Shown one piece after another: positions 59,195 to 64,000 of a DNA stretch of 64,000 bases. Within the stretch, counting starts at the first letter, position 1. Every line of letters starts with the position of its first letter. The notes beneath the pieces were generated by a model. That model saw nothing but the letters and a program-made list of their open reading frames with translations, was not told the origin of the DNA and did no database searches. Origin of the DNA: Streptomyces mayonensis (lineage in GTDB: Bacteria > Actinomycetota > Actinomycetes > Streptomycetales > Streptomycetaceae); the NCBI RefSeq assembly GCF_018982965.1, contig NZ_JACBYP010000003.1, forward strand, positions 92,152 to 156,151. The letters run 5' to 3'. The translations under genes and the position numbers were made by a program.

Positions 59195-59396
59195 CCCGCG
59201 CGGACACCGGGAAGGGCGGTGCGTGAGGGGGCCTGTCCCCCGGGGGAGCTACGCGCAGATGTCCACCGCGGGGTGACGATCGCGGGGCGCCGGATCCATA
59301 GAGTCCTCATCAGTCGCCGGGAACGACAACCGGCCGGCCGGGAAAGACCCCGCACCTGCCCCGTACTCCCACCACTCCTGCCTGCTGGAGGCTCCC

Positions 59397-60317
59397 GTGT
59401 TCCGCACCCTCGCCAAGACGACCGCCGCGATCGCCGTCGCCTGCACCGCGGCCGGCGCGGGACTCGCCCTCAACGGGGAGCAGGCCGAGGCCACCACCAG
59501 CACCGTCGCCTCCTCCTCCGCCGCGGGGGCCTCCTTCACCGGCACCGACTTCACCGGCACCAAGAAGATCCGCGTCGACGGCCACACCGTCAACGTCTCC
59601 TGCTCCGGCCGGGCCCACCGCGGTCAGCCTCTGGTGATGCTGATGGCGGGCGGCGGCGAGGGCCTGGACAACATGGCCGCGCTCCAGAAGTCGCTGAGCA
59701 GGCACAACCGGGTCTGCTCCTACGACCGCCTCGGCGAAGGCGCCAGCGACAAGCCCGAGGCAGGCACCCTGCAGACCATGAACGAGACCGGCGCCCTGCT
59801 CACCGGAGTCCTCGACCGCCTCGCCGGGGACCGCCCGGTCGTCCTGGCCGGACACTCCCTCGGCGGCTACATCGCCGCCCGCTACGCCCCCGGCCACACC
59901 GACCGGGTCAAGGGCCTCGTCCTCCTCGACGCCACCATTCCGCACCTGACCCGCGACATGAACCGCACGATCCCCGCCGACGCCACCGGTGTGCCCGCCC
60001 AGGTCCGTGACGGTGCGATCGCCGCCAACGAGGGCCAGAACCCGGAGCAGTTCGTCATCGCCGACGGCCCGGTCCGCTCCGCCGGGAACATCCCGGTCGA
60101 GATCCTCAAGCACGAGTCGCAGTACGCCGAGGTCCCCGAGTACGGGCCCGCCCTGGAGACGATGTGGGCCGAGGGCCAGCGGGAGTGGCAGCGCATCTCT
60201 ACCCACAGCAGGCTCACCACGGCCGAGGGCAGCGGTCACTACATCCACACCGACCGCCCCGACCTCGCCCTGAAGGCCGTACAGAAGGTCACCCACCGCG
60301 CCGCCCACCAGCACTGA
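59397..60317 (+). CDS. Secreted alpha/beta hydrolase
   Basis: 306 aa, GTG 59397 with GGAGG about 8 nt upstream. The N-terminus FRTLAKTTAAIAVACTAAGAGLAL with following A-E-A is a Sec-type signal peptide (cleavage near residue ~30), followed by a Ser/Thr/Ala-rich linker. The hydrolase fold has LVMLMAGGGEG, CSYDRLGEGAS, nucleophile AGHSLGGY (residues ~150-157) and a terminal His in GSGHYIHTD (~278-286). Two cysteines (~69 and ~104) could form a disulfide. It acts outside the cell; the substrate is unknown. A terminator hairpin follows before the convergent NmrA gene. Confidence 0.87.
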   Translation: MFRTLAKTTAAIAVACTAAGAGLALNGEQAEATTSTVASSSAAGASFTGTDFTGTKKIRVDGHTVNVSCSGRAHRGQPLVMLMAGGGEGLDNMAALQKSLSRHNRVCSYDRLGEGASDKPEAGTLQTMNETGALLTGVLDRLAGDRPVVLAGHSLGGYIAARYAPGHTDRVKGLVLLDATIPHLTRDMNRTIPADATGVPAQVRDGAIAANEGQNPEQFVIADGPVRSAGNIPVEILKHESQYAEVPEYGPALETMWAEGQREWQRISTHSRLTTAEGSGHYIHTDRPDLALKAVQKVTHRAAHQH

Positions 60318-60340
60318 CCCCGCCCCCGTCCCGCAGACCG

Positions 60341-60379
60341 GCCCCGGGCCGTGGCTTCCCCCGCCACGACCCGGGGCCA
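60341..60379. terminator. Hairpin between convergent genes
   Basis: GGCCCCGGG (60341-60349) pairs with CCCGGGGCC (60371-60379). Inside, CGTGG (60351-60355) pairs with CCACG (60365-60369), with one mismatch between the two stem parts. Confidence 0.75.
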
Positions 60380-60402
60380 CTCCCCGTCGCACAGCGAACG
60401 TC

Positions 60403-61299
60403 CTAGGCGCCCGTCGGCCGGAGCGCCTGCACGAGAGGGCCCGCGCCGGGGCCCTTCAGCCACTGGTCGAAGGAGAGCAGGAACGGGAACTCCGCGCGCA
60501 GCGCGCCGAGGTCGGCGTTCCCCGCCAGCCTGCCGTCGTCGACGAGTGCCGCCAGCCTGCCGAGGACGCCGTCCCGGCCGGGCAGCCTGCGGTAGCCGAT
60601 CGGCCGGCCGGCGGCCCGGGTCAGGTGCTCGGCCAGGGCCTCACCGGTGAGGGCGTCACCGGCGATCTCCATCGTGCGGCCGGCGTACCGGTCGGGTGAG
60701 CCGAAGACCGCGGCGGCGATCCGGCCGATGTCGCGCACCGCGATGAACTGCATGGCCCGCTCGGGGCGCGTCAGGAAGGACAGCTGTCCCTTGCCGAGGC
60801 CGGTGCCCGGCGACAGCAGGATCTCCATGAAGGTGGCCGGGCGGATGACCGTGCCGGCGATGTCCAGGCTCCGCACATGCGCCTCGATGCGGTGCTTGGT
60901 GTCCAGGTGGGCAACGCCCGTCACCGCGCCCGCGGTGAGCGCCGAGCTGTAGACGAGGTGGGCGACGCCGCTGCGCACGGCGGCGTCGGCCACCGTCGTG
61001 CCGAAGCGGACCTCGTCCTCGTCGCCGACTCCGGCGTCCGGCTGGCCGGAGTTCGGCTGGACGCTGAAGACGCCGTGCGCTCCCGAGAAGGCCGCGCGCA
61101 GCGAGCCGGGATCGCCGAGGTCGCCGCGGACGGTTTCGACGCCGGTGGCGGCGAGGGCCCGGGCCCGGCTGCCGGACGGGTCGCGCACCACCGCGCGCAC
61201 CGTCCGGCCGTCGGCCCGCAGCGCCGCCGCGACCGCCCCTCCCTGTTGTCCCGTGGCCCCCAGGACGACGACGGTCTCTCCGATACCGGTACTGGTCAC
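60403..61299 (-). CDS. NmrA-like NAD(P)-binding protein / quinone oxidoreductase-like
   Basis: 298 aa, GTG 61299. The atypical SDR N-terminus is VVVLGATGQQGGAVAAALRADG (residues ~9-30; GATGxxG). The family pattern continues with VVRDPSGSRARAL, VETVRGDLGDPGSLRAAF and HLVYSSALTAG. The active-site Tyr/Lys of classical SDRs is absent, as in NmrA-type redox sensors and QorB-like reductases. It is divergent from a MerR gene and its promoter has the long spacer typical of MerR activation, so it is probably induced by that regulator. Confidence 0.87.
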   Translation of the reverse strand: MTSTGIGETVVVLGATGQQGGAVAAALRADGRTVRAVVRDPSGSRARALAATGVETVRGDLGDPGSLRAAFSGAHGVFSVQPNSGQPDAGVGDEDEVRFGTTVADAAVRSGVAHLVYSSALTAGAVTGVAHLDTKHRIEAHVRSLDIAGTVIRPATFMEILLSPGTGLGKGQLSFLTRPERAMQFIAVRDIGRIAAAVFGSPDRYAGRTMEIAGDALTGEALAEHLTRAAGRPIGYRRLPGRDGVLGRLAALVDDGRLAGNADLGALRAEFPFLLSFDQWLKGPGAGPLVQALRPTGA

Positions 61300-61346
61300 A
61301 GACGTACTCCACAGGTGGAAAAGGGGCGGCTCGTGCCGTGTTCGCT

Positions 61347-61378
61347 ACGCTAGAACCTGACGTCGGCGTCAGGGGCAA
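61347..61378 (-). promoter_or_regulatory. MerR-type promoter of the NmrA gene
   Basis: Read on the minus strand: TTGCCC (61378-61373), a 20-nt spacer, then TAGCGT (61352-61347). The spacer contains the dyad CCTGACG-N4-CGTCAGG (61356-61373). An over-long spacer with a central palindrome is the hallmark of MerR-activated promoters. Confidence 0.75.
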
Positions 61379-61411
61379 ACGCTGCGCGAGGGACCGAGTC
61401 GGGAGGCCCGG

Positions 61412-61756
61412 GTGCGGATCGGAGAGGTCGCCGCGAAGGCGGGGGTGAGCGTCCGGGCGCTGCGCTACTACGAGCAGCAGGGCCTGCTGCACTCCACCCG
61501 GACCCCGGGCGGCCAGCGCCAGTACCCGCAGGAAGCCGTCGAACGGGTCGCGGTGATCCAGCGGCTCTACGCCTCGGGCCTGCCCAGCAGGACCGTTCGC
61601 GAGATCCTGCCCTTCGCCGAACCGGGCGAGGCGCCCTCCCCCGAGCTGCTGGAGCTGCTGGCGGCCGCCCGCGACCGCCTCGACGGGCGGATGACGGAGC
61701 TGCGGGACGCCCGCGACCGCCTCGACGCCTGCATCACCGAGGCGCACGGGCGGTAG
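61412..61756 (+). CDS. MerR family transcriptional regulator (short)
   Basis: 114 aa, GTG 61412. The N-terminal helix-turn-helix RIGEVAAKAGVSVRALRYYEQQGLL (residues ~2-26), wing R-T-P-G-G-Q-R-Q-Y and second helix pair IQRLYASGLPSRTVREILPF are classical. A dimerisation helix follows, but there is no effector domain and no cysteine in a metal-binding position except one at residue ~107. It is divergent from the NmrA gene, whose promoter holds the dyad. The 3' end overlaps the convergent GNAT gene by 23 nt. Confidence 0.9.
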   Translation: MRIGEVAAKAGVSVRALRYYEQQGLLHSTRTPGGQRQYPQEAVERVAVIQRLYASGLPSRTVREILPFAEPGEAPSPELLELLAAARDRLDGRMTELRDARDRLDACITEAHGR

Positions 61757-62234
61757 GCGCGCCGGCCGCCGGTGCGCCGGGGCCCAGCCGTTTCACCAGC
61801 GTGTACTCCGTGAGGCCCGGAGGGTAGTCGGGGATCACGCACATCACGTCGTAGCCGCGTCCCGTGTAGAAGCCGGGGGCCTGGAAGTCCCAGGTCTCCA
61901 CGCGGGCGGCGGTGCAGCCGCGTTCGGCGCGGGCGGTGCGCTCCGCCTCGTCGAGGAGGGCGGAGCCCAGGCCCGAGCCCCGGTGCACGTCCTCGACCCA
62001 GAGGTACGTCACGTGGAGCCAGGTCGCCCAGGTGTGGCCGACGAGACCGCCCGCCAGGGCGCCGGTGCCGTCCAGCACCCACACGTGCAGCGGGAATTCG
62101 CGTTCGTGAGGGGTACCGCGCAGGGAGCGCAGGACGGAGGAGGCAGCCGTGTTCGTCTCCCGGAGGCGGGTGCGCAGCAGATCGCGCCGTGCCCTGTCCA
62201 CTTCTGTCACGAGACGAAACATGCGGCTCACCAT
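61734..62234 (-). CDS. GNAT family N-acetyltransferase
   Basis: 166 aa from ATG 62234; ATG 62222 (4 residues shorter) has a slightly better upstream GGTGAG. The acetyl-CoA loop is VEDVHRGSGLGSALLDEAE (residues ~79-97), preceded by LHVTYLWVE and followed by GCTAARVETWDFQAPGFYTGRGY, the typical C-terminal strand-helix. The substrate is unknown. It overlaps the end of the MerR gene on the other strand. The upstream region to 62539 contains no other gene that I can support. Confidence 0.85.
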   Translation of the reverse strand: MVSRMFRLVTEVDRARRDLLRTRLRETNTAASSVLRSLRGTPHEREFPLHVWVLDGTGALAGGLVGHTWATWLHVTYLWVEDVHRGSGLGSALLDEAERTARAERGCTAARVETWDFQAPGFYTGRGYDVMCVIPDYPPGLTEYTLVKRLGPGAPAAGAPTARAPR

Positions 62235-62539
62235 AAACGCGCCGGGCTGTCAGTTCTGCAAATAGCCTTCCGCTCCCGGCGCCCGCCCGTACTCTGATGG
62301 ACAGCACCGGTGGGGGCCGGTGCCGTTCAGGGGGCGAGACAGCCGGGTACGGCGCCCGGGGCGGGGGTAGCACTTACTGCACGGCGGCGGCCGTGCGGCT
62401 GCGGCGACCCGTCCCGGAGTACCGGGCGCACAGCCGGACACGGGGCTTCGGGCGCCGTGCCGGTGCCGGTGTCGTCATTTCAGGACGGACAGACGATGGG
62501 TATCCCCTGCTCCTCGAGGAGCTCGGGGGAGGGGGTTTC

Positions 62540-63307
62540 GTGGTTCGTATCCGAGTCCTGGTCGTCGACGACCATCGCATCTTCGCCGAGTCGCTCGCCG
62601 CCGCCCTGGCCGCCGAGCCCGACGTGGACGTCTCAGCGGCCGGCAGCGGTCCGGCCGCCCTGCGCTGCATGGAGCGGGCCGCGTCCGAGGGGCGGCGGTT
62701 CGACGTGCTGCTCGTCGATGCCGACCTGGGCGGCCATGTGCCCGGCGCGCGGCCCGCCGTGCCCGTGCGGGACGGCAACGAGGACGGGCTCGTGGACGGG
62801 ATCTCGCTGGTCGCCGGGGTGCGCTCGGCGCAGCCCGGGGCGCGGATCGTGGTGCTCGCCGAGCGGGACGACCCCCGGCGGGCGGCGCTCGCACTGGGCG
62901 CCGGGGCCTCCGGGTGGGTGGCCAAGGACTGCTCCCTGTCCCGGCTGCTCAGCGTCATACGGGGCGTCCTGCGCGACGAGACGCATCTGCCGCCCGCCCT
63001 GCTCACCGGCGTACTGCGCGAGCTGACCGCCGCCCGCAAGCACCGCACCGAGAGCGAGCGGCTGGTGGAGTCGCTGACGCCGCGGGAGCGGGAGGTGCTG
63101 CGCTGCATGGTCGCCGGGCTCGGGCGCAAGGCGGTCGCGGAACGGCTGTACCTGTCCCCGCACACCGTGCGGACCCACATGCAGAACGTGCTGGGCAAGC
63201 TGGGCGTGCACAGCACCCTCGCCGCCGTCGCACTGGCCCGCCGGGCCGGGGTCGGGCCCGCCGACCTATCCGGGGATGTTGTCGAACGGGGCGGTCAGCT
63301 GGCGTAG
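62540..63307 (+). CDS. LuxR/NarL-type response regulator
   Basis: 255 aa, GTG 62540 with GGGGAGGGGG about 5-14 nt upstream. The receiver domain has VLVVDDHRIFAESLA and the phosphoacceptor Asp in VLLVDADLGG (residues ~56-65). A ~20-residue Pro/Arg/Asp-rich insertion follows, and the switch Lys is present in WVAKDCSLS. The LuxR domain is LTPREREVLRCMVAGLGRKAVAERLYLSPHTVRTHMQNVL (~176-215). No kinase gene adjoins, so it is an orphan here. Its relative at 50347 lacks the Asp. The 3' end overlaps the convergent MarR gene by 42 nt. Confidence 0.9.
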   Translation: MVRIRVLVVDDHRIFAESLAAALAAEPDVDVSAAGSGPAALRCMERAASEGRRFDVLLVDADLGGHVPGARPAVPVRDGNEDGLVDGISLVAGVRSAQPGARIVVLAERDDPRRAALALGAGASGWVAKDCSLSRLLSVIRGVLRDETHLPPALLTGVLRELTAARKHRTESERLVESLTPREREVLRCMVAGLGRKAVAERLYLSPHTVRTHMQNVLGKLGVHSTLAAVALARRAGVGPADLSGDVVERGGQLA

Positions 63308-63763
63308 CAGAGCCGCCAGCTCGCCGCGCTGGGCCCGGGACAGCTCGGCCAGGATGGCGCGCTCCTGGGCCAGCAGCCCGGCCAGGGACTGGTCCGCGCG
63401 GTCCCGGCCCTCGTCCGTGAGCCGGACCAGCACACCGCGCCGGTCGCTGGGGTCGGGCAACCGCTCGACCAGGCCCTTCTTCGCCAGGCGGTCGATGCGG
63501 TTGGTCATCGTGCCCGAGGTGACCAGGGTCTGGGTGAGGAGCTGGCCGGGGGAGAGCTGGTACGGGGTGCCCGCGCGGCGCAGGGCCGTGAGCACGTCGA
63601 ACTCCCAGGGCTCCAGCTGGTGTTCGGAGAAGGCCAGCCGGCGTGCACGGTCCAGGTGCCGGGCGAGCCTGCTCACACGGCTCAGCACCTCGAGCGGTTC
63701 CACGTCGAGGTCCGGGCGCTCCCGGCGCCACGCAGCGACCAGCCGATCGACCTCGTCCTCCAT
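63266..63763 (-). CDS. MarR family transcriptional regulator
   Basis: 165 aa, ATG 63763; TACACT on the coding strand lies 7 nt upstream, suggesting a leaderless mRNA. Winged helix-turn-helix: LEPWEFDVLTALRRAG (residues ~50-65), LSPGQLLTQTLVTSGTMTNRIDRLAKKGLVER (~69-100) and wing DPSDRRGVLVRLTDEGR (~103-119). The D-x-R-D/R-R-x-x-V wing is standard. Two operator-like copies lie just upstream, so it is probably autoregulated. A target gene may lie beyond the window. Confidence 0.9.
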   Translation of the reverse strand: MEDEVDRLVAAWRRERPDLDVEPLEVLSRVSRLARHLDRARRLAFSEHQLEPWEFDVLTALRRAGTPYQLSPGQLLTQTLVTSGTMTNRIDRLAKKGLVERLPDPSDRRGVLVRLTDEGRDRADQSLAGLLAQERAILAELSRAQRGELAALLRQLTAPFDNIPG

Positions 63764-63770
63764 GGCGATC

Positions 63771-63823
63771 AGTGTAGTGGTTGTGTCGACGTGAAGTCTC
63801 TTGACATCAACTGTCTTGACATC
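63771..63823 (-). promoter_or_regulatory. marR promoter with duplicated operator half-sites
   Basis: TACACT (complement of 63771-63776) is 7 nt before the marR ATG. TCTTGACATC occurs twice, at 63799-63808 and 63814-63823, 15 bp apart; on the other strand each contains TTGATGTCAA- or TCGATGTCAAGA-type dyads. From 63831 to the window end I see no gene, only C-rich sequence. Confidence 0.65.
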
Positions 63824-64000
63824 GAGATAGGTTGCGGGCGAGGGTGGGTATCTCTTCCCCGCGGCCGTTCCCGCCCCGTACGCCCGCCTTCCCGCCACCC
63901 GCCCGGCCTTCCGCCATCCGCCTGTCCGACCGCCTCTCCCACCCCGACCTCCCGCGGCCCCCGACCGCTCGATCGCCTTTCCCGCCCGACCGCCCCGGCT

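Overview
The window is very GC-rich (roughly 70% or more), with strong third-position G/C bias, many GTG starts, 4-nt start/stop overlaps and sporulation genes. This points to a Streptomyces chromosome. Gene order (galU-moeA-moaC-mog-rimJ-sepX, cbiMQO-ssgE, tandem PBPs, pmt-rsmI-tatD-rpf-ksgA-ispE-ABC-F, galTEK) matches my recollection of the S. coelicolor core around SCO3178 down to SCO3134. No database was consulted, so locus numbers are from memory.

Layout. 1-5.1 kb: end of galU, molybdopterin genes moeA, moaC and mog, a RimJ-type acetyltransferase, and the septation membrane protein sepX. 5.1-7.5 kb: tRNA-Ala(CGC) with its own promoter and hairpin, a GNAT, exonuclease III and a MerR regulator. 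7.6-11.3 kb: a translationally coupled Baeyer-Villiger monooxygenase / alpha-beta hydrolase / SDR operon resembling the mycobacterial mymA cluster. 11.3-18.4 kb: a small charged protein, a tricorn-type protease and a divergent TetR-MMPL exporter unit with two operators. 18.7-25.2 kb: YbaK deacylase, EamA transporter, DUF1876 protein, a serine hydrolase, a CbiMN-CbiQ-CbiO metal ECF transporter with a Nur-like nickel box, and ssgE. 25.2-28.6 kb: two tandem class B penicillin-binding proteins.

28.7-35.2 kb looks like an accessory insertion between the PBP pair and pmt. It holds a possible small ORF, an orphan substrate-binding-fold protein without a signal peptide, a decayed IS5-family transposase, an SDR behind a promoter with an orphan operator, and two divergent enzyme/TetR pairs with clear operators. 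35.2-51 kb returns to core functions: protein O-mannosylation, rRNA methylation (rsmI, ksgA), tatD, an Rpf-like cell-wall enzyme, ispE, an Uma2 nuclease-fold gene, an ABC-F protein, two paralogous PQQ-propeller membrane proteins and a receiver-degenerate LuxR regulator. 51-57 kb: galactose uptake and the Leloir galTEK operon. 57-64 kb: a P450-ferredoxin pair with a divergent MarR, a secreted hydrolase, an NmrA/MerR pair, a GNAT, a second LuxR-type regulator and a MarR.

Two themes cut across the window. First, at least ten genes carry a TANNNT -10-like hexamer exactly 6-7 nt before the start codon, which suggests leaderless mRNAs. Second, short tandem repeats are unusually frequent. They include duplications that copy translation starts (39 bp at moaC/mog, 21 bp at a zinc-ribbon gene), repetitive C-terminal tails, a 33-bp/99-bp higher-order minisatellite between rpf and ksgA, a repeat-filled spacer inside the gal operon, and a G-quadruplex-prone tract after galK.
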